From: Nonomuraea candida
GTDB taxonomy: Bacteria > Actinomycetota > Actinomycetes > Streptosporangiales > Streptosporangiaceae
Assembly: GCF_000725485.1 (NCBI RefSeq)
Contig: NZ_JOAG01000003.1
Span: 323,018 to 387,017, forward strand
Direction: 5' to 3'
DNA length: 64,000 nucleotides
The translations under genes were made by a program, and so were the position numbers. Shown here piece after piece: positions 52,332 through 59,931 of the stretch (position 1 is the first letter of the stretch; each line of letters starts with the position of its first letter). The notes beneath the pieces are model-generated. The model had not been told where the DNA came from. It saw nothing but the letters and a program-made list of their open reading frames with translations, and searched no databases.

Positions 52332-54893
52332 GTGCGCCGATTAGCCCCCCTCGTCATCGCCGTCCTCGTGAGCACCGTCCTGTGCTCGCTGCCCGCGCAG
52401 GCGGCAAGCCGCCTCATCGCCACGTTCTCCCTGTCCGGCACCACGGGCACCTTCGTGGTGAGCAACCCGGGCACGACCGCCGTCACCGGGTGGTCGCTCG
52501 TCTTCGAACTGCCCGCCGGGGTCACCGCCTCCACCCCCCACCATGCCACCATCAGGCAGAACGGCACCAAGGTGACCCTCACCCCCGCCTTCTACATCAA
52601 TACCGTCCAGGCAGGCAGGAGCACCGAACCGTACAGTCCCCGGGTCACGCTCAGTTCCCCGGTCCAGCCGGTGAGCTGCCTGATCGACGGGGCTAACTGC
52701 GACGGCAGCGGCGGCGACCCGCCCGCCAAGCCGCCGGTCAGCGCCACATACGACGTCACCGGGACCTCGGCCAAGTTCGTGGTGGCCAACAACGGCACGG
52801 CTCCGCTCAACGGCTGGACGATCGTCTTCGACCTGCCGGCCGGCGTCACGGCGGGCAACGCGCAGCACGGCTCGCTCAGCCAGAGCGGCCGTGCGGTGAC
52901 GTTGACGCCGGCGCACTACAACACGACCGTGAACGCGGGGGCAACCACCGAGCCCTACAGCCCCTCCTTCACGCTCAGCACCGCCAACGCCGAGCCGACG
53001 AGCTGCCGGATCAACGACGTCAACTGCGACGGCAGCCCTGACGCGCCTCCGGGCGCGCCGGGCGACCTGCGCTCCCCCGCCAGAACCACGAAGACCGTCA
53101 CGCTGGCCTGGAATGCGGCCACGCCGGGCAGCCTGCCGATCGTCGGGTACGAGGTCTACAACGGCTCCTCACCGGCCGCCTCGGTGACCGGCACCACGGC
53201 CACGGTGTCGGGGTTGACGCCGTCGACCGCGTACACGTTCACCGTCAAGGCCAAAGACCGCAAGGGCACGTTGTCACCCGCGTCCTCGCCCCTGACGGTC
53301 ACCACCCGCGACCCGGCCGACGACACGCAGCCGCCGACCGCGCCCGGCGACCTGCGCAGCACCGCGAAGACGTCGTCCAGCGTCACGCTGGCGTGGACGG
53401 CATCCTCCGACAACTCCGGCATAGCCAGCTACGACCTCTATAACGGCTCTTCAGTCGCCACCACCGTCACCGGCACCACGGCGGTCGTGTCCGGCCTGTC
53501 GCCTTCGACCGAATATTCGTTCACCGTGAAAGCACGCGACCTGTACGACAACGTCTCACCGGCCGGCGCGGCCGTGAAGGTGACCACGGCGGACATCGTC
53601 GAGACCGGCTACGCCCGCATCGGATATTTCGTGCAATGGGGCATCTACGGCCGCCAGTACTTCGTCCGCAACCTCGACACCACCGGCGCGGCGGCCAAGC
53701 TCACCCACATCAACTACGCCTTCGCCAACATCGACCCGCAGAACCTCACCTGCCTGCAAGGCGTCACGAAGGGCACCAGCCCCGACCCGCAGGACCCCAA
53801 CCAGGGCGACGGGGCCGGCGACGCCGAGGCCGACTACGGCCGGCCGTTCAGCGCCGCGCAGTCGGTGGACGGCGTGGCCGACACGGGATGGGAGAAGCTG
53901 CGCGGCAACTTCAACCAGCTCAAGAAGCTCAAGGCCAAGCATCCGCACCTGAAGGTGCTGATCTCGCTGGGCGGCTGGACCTACTCCAAGTACTTCTCCG
54001 ACGTGGCGGCCACGGACGCGGCGCGCAAGAAGTTCGTGGCGTCGTGCATCGACATCTACATCAAGGGCAACCTGCCCGCCTACAACGGCGCGGGCGGCCC
54101 GGGCACGGCGGCGGGCATCTTCGACGGCATCGACCTGGACTGGGAGTGGCCGGGCGCCGAGGGACACCCGGGCAACCACGTCAGCCCGGCCGACAAGGCG
54201 AACAACACGCTGCTGATCGCCGAGTTCCGCCGCCAGCTCGACGCGCTGACGGAGACCACCGGCAAGCGCTACCAGCTCACGGCGTTCACCCCCGCCGACC
54301 CGGCCAAGATCGAGGCCGGCTGGGACCTTCCCCAAGTCAACAGATATCTCGACATCTTCAACGTTCAGGGCTACGACTTCCACGGCGCGGGCAGCGACAA
54401 CTCCTGGGAGCCGAACCGTACCGGCCACCAGGGCAACCTCTATCTCGACAAGGACAGCCCGTACAACCCGGACTTCAGCGTCGAGCGGGCCGTGGACGTC
54501 TACCTCCAGGCCGGCGTGCACCCTCGCAAGATCACCATCGGCCTGGCGTACTACGGCCGCGGCTGGCAGCAGGTCACCGACGGCGGCGCGTACGGCGAAT
54601 GGCAAGCAGCGAACGGAGCCGCACCGGGCCAGTTCCAGGAGGAGGCCGGCACCCGCGGCTACAGCAACCTGCTGGCCATGGTCCCCGGCTGCACGGTCAG
54701 GCACGACGAGCAGGCGGTGGCCACCTACTGCTACACCGGTAACGGCGGGCAGTGGTGGACGTTCGACGACGCCTGGTCGATCGGCAAGAAGACGGCCTGG
54801 CTGCGCAGCAAGGGCTTACTCGGGGCGATGATCTGGGAGATGTCCGGCGACACCGGCACCTTGACCAACGCCCTCGACGCCGGCCTCCGCTGA
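52332..54893 (+). CDS. secreted multimodular chitinase (GH18)
   Basis: An 853-residue extracellular enzyme that hydrolyses chitin. Signal peptide about 1-24, ending LPAQAAS. Two shortened CBM2-like modules follow (about 25-115 and 130-232), each closing with a cysteine pair (SCLIDGANCDGS and SCRINDVNCDGS). Then two fibronectin type III modules (about 238-330 and 335-425: PGDLRS, TPSTAYTFTVKA). The GH18 domain is 430-853, with catalytic motif DGIDLDWEW at 598-606 and proton donor E605, plus ISLGGWTYS and MIWEMSGD. The start is a GTG at 52332. It is monocistronic. Confidence 0.95.
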   Translation: MRRLAPLVIAVLVSTVLCSLPAQAASRLIATFSLSGTTGTFVVSNPGTTAVTGWSLVFELPAGVTASTPHHATIRQNGTKVTLTPAFYINTVQAGRSTEPYSPRVTLSSPVQPVSCLIDGANCDGSGGDPPAKPPVSATYDVTGTSAKFVVANNGTAPLNGWTIVFDLPAGVTAGNAQHGSLSQSGRAVTLTPAHYNTTVNAGATTEPYSPSFTLSTANAEPTSCRINDVNCDGSPDAPPGAPGDLRSPARTTKTVTLAWNAATPGSLPIVGYEVYNGSSPAASVTGTTATVSGLTPSTAYTFTVKAKDRKGTLSPASSPLTVTTRDPADDTQPPTAPGDLRSTAKTSSSVTLAWTASSDNSGIASYDLYNGSSVATTVTGTTAVVSGLSPSTEYSFTVKARDLYDNVSPAGAAVKVTTADIVETGYARIGYFVQWGIYGRQYFVRNLDTTGAAAKLTHINYAFANIDPQNLTCLQGVTKGTSPDPQDPNQGDGAGDAEADYGRPFSAAQSVDGVADTGWEKLRGNFNQLKKLKAKHPHLKVLISLGGWTYSKYFSDVAATDAARKKFVASCIDIYIKGNLPAYNGAGGPGTAAGIFDGIDLDWEWPGAEGHPGNHVSPADKANNTLLIAEFRRQLDALTETTGKRYQLTAFTPADPAKIEAGWDLPQVNRYLDIFNVQGYDFHGAGSDNSWEPNRTGHQGNLYLDKDSPYNPDFSVERAVDVYLQAGVHPRKITIGLAYYGRGWQQVTDGGAYGEWQAANGAAPGQFQEEAGTRGYSNLLAMVPGCTVRHDEQAVATYCYTGNGGQWWTFDDAWSIGKKTAWLRSKGLLGAMIWEMSGDTGTLTNALDAGLR

Positions 54894-54894
54894 C

Positions 54895-54985
54895 CCCGAC
54901 CACCGAGGGCCGCCACAACCCCAACGGAATCCCGACCACCGAGGCCGTGCCCCAGGCCCGAGCCCCGGTGAACCCAACACCGAGG
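54895..54985. repeat. degenerate 36-42-bp repeat after the chitinase gene
   Basis: CCCGACCACCGAGG recurs at 54895, 54931 and (as CCCAACACCGAGG) 54973. The array starts 2 bp after the stop codon. Confidence 0.6.
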
Positions 54986-55029
54986 CCGTCCCAGCCCCCG
55001 CTGACCCCCGGGAGCTGTGACGGCCTCAG

Positions 55030-55243
55030 CCTGCCGACAACCCCCGGAAACCGAGACAGCCCTGCCCTGCCGCAGCCCCCCAGGAGCGGAGACAGCCCAA
55101 CCTGCCGGCGATCCTCAGGAGCCGAGCAGCCCAGCCGGCCGGCGACCTCCGGGAACCGAGCAGCCCAGCCTGCCGGCGACCTCCGGGAACCGAGACAGCC
55201 CTGCCCTGCCGCAGACCCCAGGAGCCGAGACAGCTCCAGCCAG
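55030..55243. repeat. degenerate 34-36-bp tandem array between chitinase and glycerophosphodiesterase genes
   Basis: Six units with the core CCGGCGACCTCCGGGAACCG begin near 55034, 55070, 55105, 55139, 55173 and 55209. The two central units are nearly identical. The rest of the gap to 55366 carries no gene; a promoter for the next gene should lie in 55260-55350. Confidence 0.8.
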
Positions 55244-55366
55244 CCGGTGGGGGTCTGCGTGTCGAATGCTCACCCGTGCGGCACCGTCGAGTTACTCTGC
55301 CCTCAACTTCAAGTCACAAGGTCTTGTCACCGTCGAGTCGTTGCCTCTCCCCACCAGAGGAGATCC

Positions 55367-56191
55367 ATGTCCAGACGACTCGCCGCCCTCATCGCGACCG
55401 CCTCCGCCATCCTCGCCCTCCTCACCACTCCCGCCGAAGCCGCCACCGTCATCAACGTCGCCCACCGGGGCGCCTCCGCCTACGCTCCCGAGAACACGAT
55501 CGCCGCCTTCGAGCTGGCCGCCTCCCAGGGCGCCGACATGTTCGAGCTCGACGTCCAGGAGACCAAGGACCACGAGCTGATCCTGATGCACGACACGACG
55601 CTGGCGCGTACCACTGACGTCGAGCAGGTCTTCCCCGGCCTGGCCCCGTGGAACGTCGGCGACCTCACGCTCGCGCAGGTTCGCGAGCTCGACGCCGGTT
55701 CGTGGTGGTCCGGCGAGTACGACGGCGAGGGCGTGCCCACGCTGGGCGAGGCGCTGCGCGCGATGAGCGGGTCCGGGCTGGGCCTGCTGCTGGAGGTCAA
55801 GGCGCCGCACCTGTACCCCGGGATCGAGACCCGGATCGCCGCCGAGTTGCGCCGCCATTCCTCCTGGCTCGCGCCGGGCCGGCTGGTGGTGCAGTCGTTC
55901 GACTGGGGGTGGGCGCGGAAGTTCGACCGCGTGCTGCCGCAGGTGCCGATCGGGCTGCTCGGCACGCCTTCGACCGGGGAGCTGCCGCAGTTGTCGAAGT
56001 TCGCCGACCAGATCAACCCGCCGTACGGCACGCTCACGGCCTCGTACGTCCGCCGCGTGCACTCCCTCGGCATGAAGGTCCTCACCTGGACCGTGAACGA
56101 CTCGGACATCATGCGCCGCCTGCTCACGTACCGGGTGGACGGCATCATCACCAACAAACCCGACGTACTAAACGACGTGCTCAGCTCCTGA
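55367..56191 (+). CDS. secreted glycerophosphodiester phosphodiesterase
   Basis: A 274-residue secreted enzyme that splits glycerophosphodiesters, releasing glycerol 3-phosphate. Signal peptide about 1-25 (ALIATASAILALLTTPAEA). The active site is VAHRGASAYAPENTIAAFELA (H33, R34, E42) and MFELDVQETKDHELILMHD (E60, D62, H75); LEVKAP supplies a further Glu. The ATG at 55367 has AGAGGAG upstream. The enzyme could release phosphate from wall or lipid headgroups. The stop codon is in a 35-bp tandem array shared with the convergent regulator gene. Confidence 0.93.
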   Translation: MSRRLAALIATASAILALLTTPAEAATVINVAHRGASAYAPENTIAAFELAASQGADMFELDVQETKDHELILMHDTTLARTTDVEQVFPGLAPWNVGDLTLAQVRELDAGSWWSGEYDGEGVPTLGEALRAMSGSGLGLLLEVKAPHLYPGIETRIAAELRRHSSWLAPGRLVVQSFDWGWARKFDRVLPQVPIGLLGTPSTGELPQLSKFADQINPPYGTLTASYVRRVHSLGMKVLTWTVNDSDIMRRLLTYRVDGIITNKPDVLNDVLSS

Positions 56192-56272
56192 AACCCGGCG
56201 GGCCAAGCGAGGTGCTCAGTTCCTGAAACTCGACCTGCTAAGCGACCTGCTCAGCACCTGAGACCCGCGCGG
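56168..56272. repeat. 35-bp tandem array of three units across two convergent gene ends
   Basis: GCTCAG-containing units at 56179, 56214 and 56249 are exactly 35 bp apart. The first carries the stop of the glycerophosphodiesterase gene (+), and the third carries the last codons of the response regulator gene (-). Confidence 0.85.
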
Positions 56273-56894
56273 CGAGCACGGCCAGCCGGATCCGGTTGGG
56301 TGCGCCGGTCTTGCGCATCAGGCTCGCCACATAGGTCTTGACCGTCGAAACTCCCAGGTACATTCGCTCGGCGATCTCCCGGTTCGACAGCCCCGCGCCG
56401 ACCATGGCCAGCACCTCACGCTCGCGCGGGCTCAACTCGGACAGTCCCGGCGCCGGGTCGGTACGGGGCTCGCGCGCGCGTACGGCCTGCTCGACCAACC
56501 GCCTCAGCACCGCCTGCCCGAAGGGAGGCTCGCCCCCCGCGGCCCGGTGCAGTGCGGCGAGCAGGTCGGCCGGCGGGGAGTCCTTCACCAGGAACCCGAA
56601 CGCGCCCGCGGCCAGCGCCGGATACAGATGATCGTCGTCGTCGAACGTGGTCAGCACCACGACCTTGCTGGACGGGCGGGCCGCCATGATGCGCTCGGTC
56701 GCGGTGATGCCGTCGACGCCCGGCATCCTCAGGTCCATGAGGATCACATCGGGCAGCGACTCGGCGGCCATCCGCACCGCCTCCCGCCCGTCCCCGGCCT
56801 CACCGACCACCTCGATCCCGGGGTCGGACTCGCAGAGCATGCGCAGCCCCACGCGGACGAGCTTCTGATCGTCAGCCAGCAACACCCGGATCAC
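56238..56894 (-). CDS. NarL/LuxR-type response regulator
   Basis: A 218-residue regulator. The receiver domain (1-120) has the acidic pair D8/D9, phospho-acceptor D54 in ILMDLRMPGVDG, T83-like Thr in VVLTTFDDD and K104 in FLVKDSPP. The LuxR helix-turn-helix is at 150-210: LSPREREVLAMVGAGLSNREIAERMYLGVSTVKTYV. It is the partner of the histidine kinase just upstream; the start ATG overlaps the kinase stop by four bases. Confidence 0.95.
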   Translation of the reverse strand: MIRVLLADDQKLVRVGLRMLCESDPGIEVVGEAGDGREAVRMAAESLPDVILMDLRMPGVDGITATERIMAARPSSKVVVLTTFDDDDHLYPALAAGAFGFLVKDSPPADLLAALHRAAGGEPPFGQAVLRRLVEQAVRAREPRTDPAPGLSELSPREREVLAMVGAGLSNREIAERMYLGVSTVKTYVASLMRKTGAPNRIRLAVLAARVSGAEQVA

Positions 56895-58504
56895 GAGGAC
56901 ACCTCCTGAGCCACCGCAGCTCCCTGGTGATCACCTGACATTCCTGCAGCGCCCCGGACACCGGGTATCCCCGAAACCGAAACACCCTCGTCGCCCGGCA
57001 TCCCCGAAACACCTTCGCCACCCGGCATCCCTGCACCTCCCACGTCACCCGTCACCTCCGCAGCACCATCACAGCCGCTCGGCCCAGCCGCAGCGCCTTC
57101 GCCACGCGGCATCCCTGTACCTCCCATGTCACCCATCACCCCCGCAGCACCATCACAGCCGCTCGGCCCAGCCGCAACGCCGTCCCGCCTGCCCGAGCCG
57201 GCCACAGCGCCGTCGTGTCCGGCCAGCGGGGTCAGGGCGGTGTTTGTTCTGACCGGTTCCGCGGTGTCGGACGCGAGGGCCCGTTCTGGGGTGGCGCCTC
57301 CCGGAGGGAGTTCGGCGTACAACCGCCAGCCCTGCCCGGACGGCGGCGGGCCCGCTTCGAAACGGCCGCCGAACAGCTCGACCCGCTCGGCCATCCCGAT
57401 CAGGCCATGCCCGAGCGCCGCGGACGCGCCGGCCGCGCCGCCCGCAGCCGGCCGATGGTCGTCGGCGGCGGTGGTTCCGCCATCGTCCACGATCTCCAGC
57501 CGCACCACGTCATCCGCCGCGACCTGCACCGACACCCGTACCTCAGCCCTCTCCCCCGCATGCTTGGCCGCGTTCGCCAGCCCTTCCTGCACCAGCCGCA
57601 GCACGGTCAGCCCGCGCACCGCGTCCAGGTCGGTCACCGCCGGGTCGATCGACGCCTCCACGGTGAGCCCGGTGGCGCGGACGCGGGCCATGGCCTCCTC
57701 CAGCGCCGTCGGCAGCGCCGCCCGATCGACCAGCGAGAAGAACGGCCCCCCGCCCACCTGCGCCGGATCGCGGAGCACCGCCACCAGCCGCCGCAGGTCC
57801 ACCAGGGCCGCGCTGCCCGAGGCGTGCAGGTCGTCGAGCACCTGGGTCACCCGGGGGTCGGTGGCGGAGTCGGGCAGTACGTGCCGGGCGACCCCCACCC
57901 GCAACACCATGGACGACACGTGATGCGCCACGAGGTCGTGCAGTTCGCGGGCGATCGCCGTGCGCTCGGCGGCCCGCGCGGCGAGGGTGTCGGCGCGGCG
58001 CCGGCGTTCCTCGGCGTCGGCCCGCTCGCGCGCCTGGCGGGCGTTCTCGCTGATCAGCCGTACGTACGCGCCCAGCAGCAGCGGCACCCCCAGCAGGATG
58101 GACAGCCGGTAGAGGGTCGGCAGGACCTCGGCGGCAGGCGCCGACATGGCATGCAAAGTCAGGAAGAACGCCGACACGCCCGCCCCGTACGCCACCCGCC
58201 GCCCCCGCCCTCGCAGCGCCAGCTCGAACAGCGCCACCGCCACCATCGCCTTGAGCGGCACCCCCATGGTGGTACGCGCGACGTCACCCACCACGATCAG
58301 CGCCGACAGGGTGGCGGTCGCGGCCAGCGGCAGGCGGGCGCCGGCCAGGCAGACGCCCAGCCCGGCCAGCACCAGCGCCCAGTCCACGGCGCCGTCCGGC
58401 CGGTGCAGCAGAAGCAGGTCGCCCAGGGCCAGGACCGACAGACCCACGAGGCGCGCGGCGGCAGCCTGGTCGTCGAAGGCACGTTCCGTCCAGCAGGTGA
58501 TCAC
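56891..58504 (-). CDS. sensor histidine kinase (HisKA_3, NarL-type system)
   Basis: A 537-residue membrane kinase. Five or six membrane helices lie in 15-150, a coiled coil in 152-185, and the phospho-acceptor is H189 in RELHDLVAHHVSS. The ATPase domain has LRLVQEGLANAAKHAG (N box) and GHGLIGMAERVELFGGRF (G box). The last ~120 residues are low-complexity and repeat an 84-bp unit, coding GPSGCDGAAGVMGDMGGTGM and its relatives. The GTG at 58504 is taken as the start because a -10-like TAGCAT ends 7 bp before it and homology to membrane helix 1 begins there; a GTG/ATG start 51 codons upstream is possible. Confidence 0.87.
   Translation of the reverse strand: MITCWTERAFDDQAAAARLVGLSVLALGDLLLLHRPDGAVDWALVLAGLGVCLAGARLPLAATATLSALIVVGDVARTTMGVPLKAMVAVALFELALRGRGRRVAYGAGVSAFFLTLHAMSAPAAEVLPTLYRLSILLGVPLLLGAYVRLISENARQARERADAEERRRRADTLAARAAERTAIARELHDLVAHHVSSMVLRVGVARHVLPDSATDPRVTQVLDDLHASGSAALVDLRRLVAVLRDPAQVGGGPFFSLVDRAALPTALEEAMARVRATGLTVEASIDPAVTDLDAVRGLTVLRLVQEGLANAAKHAGERAEVRVSVQVAADDVVRLEIVDDGGTTAADDHRPAAGGAAGASAALGHGLIGMAERVELFGGRFEAGPPPSGQGWRLYAELPPGGATPERALASDTAEPVRTNTALTPLAGHDGAVAGSGRRDGVAAGPSGCDGAAGVMGDMGGTGMPRGEGAAAGPSGCDGAAEVTGDVGGAGMPGGEGVSGMPGDEGVSVSGIPGVRGAAGMSGDHQGAAVAQEVSS
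57061..57228. repeat. 84-bp direct repeat inside the kinase gene 3' end
   Basis: The 32-bp block CAGCACCATCACAGCCGCTC and the 12 bases after it occur at 57061 and 57145, 84 bp apart. The unit is 28 codons long, so it keeps the frame and adds a repeated tail to the kinase. Confidence 0.85.
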
Positions 58505-58511
58505 ATACCCG

Positions 58512-58517
58512 ATGCTA
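58512..58517 (-). promoter_or_regulatory. candidate -10 box for the kinase gene
   Basis: TAGCAT on the minus strand ends 7 bp before the GTG at 58504, which would make the transcript leaderless. No convincing -35 was seen. Confidence 0.3.
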
Positions 58518-58758
58518 GGCAGCCCGCCGACCGCTGTGGCTCCCCCAACTGGCCGGTACGGCTCCACCAGGTGGCCGCTGAAGTCGTCGAGAGGGATGCC
58601 GCGGGCACTGTCGTCGTCGGCGGAGCCGGGCCGGCAGACGGAAGTGACTGCCCTCATGCGCCGGAAGCGCCACCCTCAGCCTCCGGCAACAGGACCCGGC
58701 GCCTTCCTGAACCCGGCCGCCGTCGAAGCACGGAACCCACAGCTCTCGGAGACCATCG

Positions 58759-59286
58759 TCAGGCGGTGGGTCCCACCGGCGCCGTCCGCGGCCGGGCGCG
58801 GTCCCATGCCTGCCACCAGGCCCACCAGAACACCACCGCGTACCCGGCGAACAGGAACACCATCCCCGCGACCAGGGCCTGTTCCGGCAGCGCGGTCGCG
58901 ACCCACAGGTAGTCGATCACGGCGACGTAGTCACGTTCGGCCCAGTGCCACACCACGTACACGATGAGCTGCAGCACCGGGCTCACCACGTACGCGGTCG
59001 CGGCGAGCGTCGCGAGCAGCCGGGCGTCGCCGCGCCGCGCCGCCAGCAGCCCGATGGCCGTCCACGCCACCACCTGCGTGGCGGCCACGCCGGAGACGGC
59101 GACCAGGACGTTCCCCCAGGGGTCCTGGGTGTGCCTGTTGTAGTCGATGCAACAGTCCAGCCCGACGATCATCTCGTCGTTGCCGATCAGCCACGCGACG
59201 GCCACCATGGCCAGCCGGTGGACCCCGTACAGCAGCGCACCGAACACCAGGGCCCGCACCGCGATTCGCCTCATGCCCGCGAGCAT
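58759..59286 (-). CDS. small integral membrane protein, unknown function
   Basis: A 175-residue hydrophobic protein with four to five predicted helices, for example RALVFGALLYGVHRLAMVAVAWLIG, VAVSGVAATQVVAWTAIGLLAA, TAYVVSPVLQLIVYVVW and ALVAGMVFLFAGYAVVFWWAWW. Between helices 1 and 2 is a charged loop with a cysteine pair, VGLDCCIDYNRHTQDPWGN. No family is recognised. The ATG at 59274 (MRRIAVRALV) is an alternative start. Confidence 0.65.
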   Translation of the reverse strand: MLAGMRRIAVRALVFGALLYGVHRLAMVAVAWLIGNDEMIVGLDCCIDYNRHTQDPWGNVLVAVSGVAATQVVAWTAIGLLAARRGDARLLATLAATAYVVSPVLQLIVYVVWHWAERDYVAVIDYLWVATALPEQALVAGMVFLFAGYAVVFWWAWWQAWDRARPRTAPVGPTA

Positions 59287-59373
59287 GACCGATCGGGGCG
59301 AGGTGATCCATCGTGCTGTCCGCTAGTGGACACGCTCATGAAGCCGGCCATCCCGCGCCGCCGCGCGGCCGGG

Positions 59374-59751
59374 TCAGTACAGCCAGATGGCGTTGCGGCG
59401 GTGCCGTGCGGGGAGGACGTCGAGATCATCGATCGCCTCGGCGGCGCGAGGGCCATCGGTTGGGGCGTTGACCGTCCGGCGGACGGCTCCGAGCCTGAGC
59501 CGCAGACGTTGGCGTGCCCGGCGCTCTTCGATGTCCGCCCACTCGGACACCGACCGGTCGCGCGGATCGGACCTGGCCCAGGAGTAGACCTCGACCTTGT
59601 GGCGGAGGAGCTGCGGACGTGGCCGGTGACCGGCCCGCCGTGCCTGCCGCAGGGATGCGGCGCTGTAACGGAGATCGACCACCGTCACCGATCGCCAAGG
59701 GCTTCCCCTGCCGAGAAGCGGACGGCCGAGGTGATGGGCAGTGCGGGACAT
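59374..59751 (-). CDS. conserved hypothetical protein, basic
   Basis: A 125-residue basic protein: WRSVTVVDLRYSAASLRQARRAGHRPRP, then KVEVYSWARSDPRDRSVSEWADIEERRARQRLRLRLGAVRR and a C-terminus PARHRRNAIWLY. Proteins with this order are found in streptomycetes, by memory of the pattern only. The ATG at 59751 (MSRTAHHLGRP) is chosen over an upstream ATG because the preceding residues are low in information. No function is proposed. Confidence 0.55.
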   Translation of the reverse strand: MSRTAHHLGRPLLGRGSPWRSVTVVDLRYSAASLRQARRAGHRPRPQLLRHKVEVYSWARSDPRDRSVSEWADIEERRARQRLRLRLGAVRRTVNAPTDGPRAAEAIDDLDVLPARHRRNAIWLY

Positions 59752-59836
59752 GAGGCACCTGAGGCGTGGCAGCGCGCCGAGCCGATGGCCGCCCGGGGCC
59801 GCCATGAAGCCCGGACCGGTTCGGGGTGATGCAGGA

Positions 59837-59865
59837 GGGTGGTGAGGCGACTCGCCTCACCACCC
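59837..59865 (-). terminator. terminator downstream of nrdJ
   Basis: A 14-bp perfect stem, GGGTGGTGAGGCGA with 59852-59865, and a minimal loop. It lies 66 bp after the nrdJ stop codon and has no U-tract. Confidence 0.75.
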
Positions 59866-59931
59866 CCTTGATCACCGCTATCCGTCAGCAGCCGGCGCAG
59901 AGTGCCGCCGCCGCGAGCTGGCCCGGAACGG

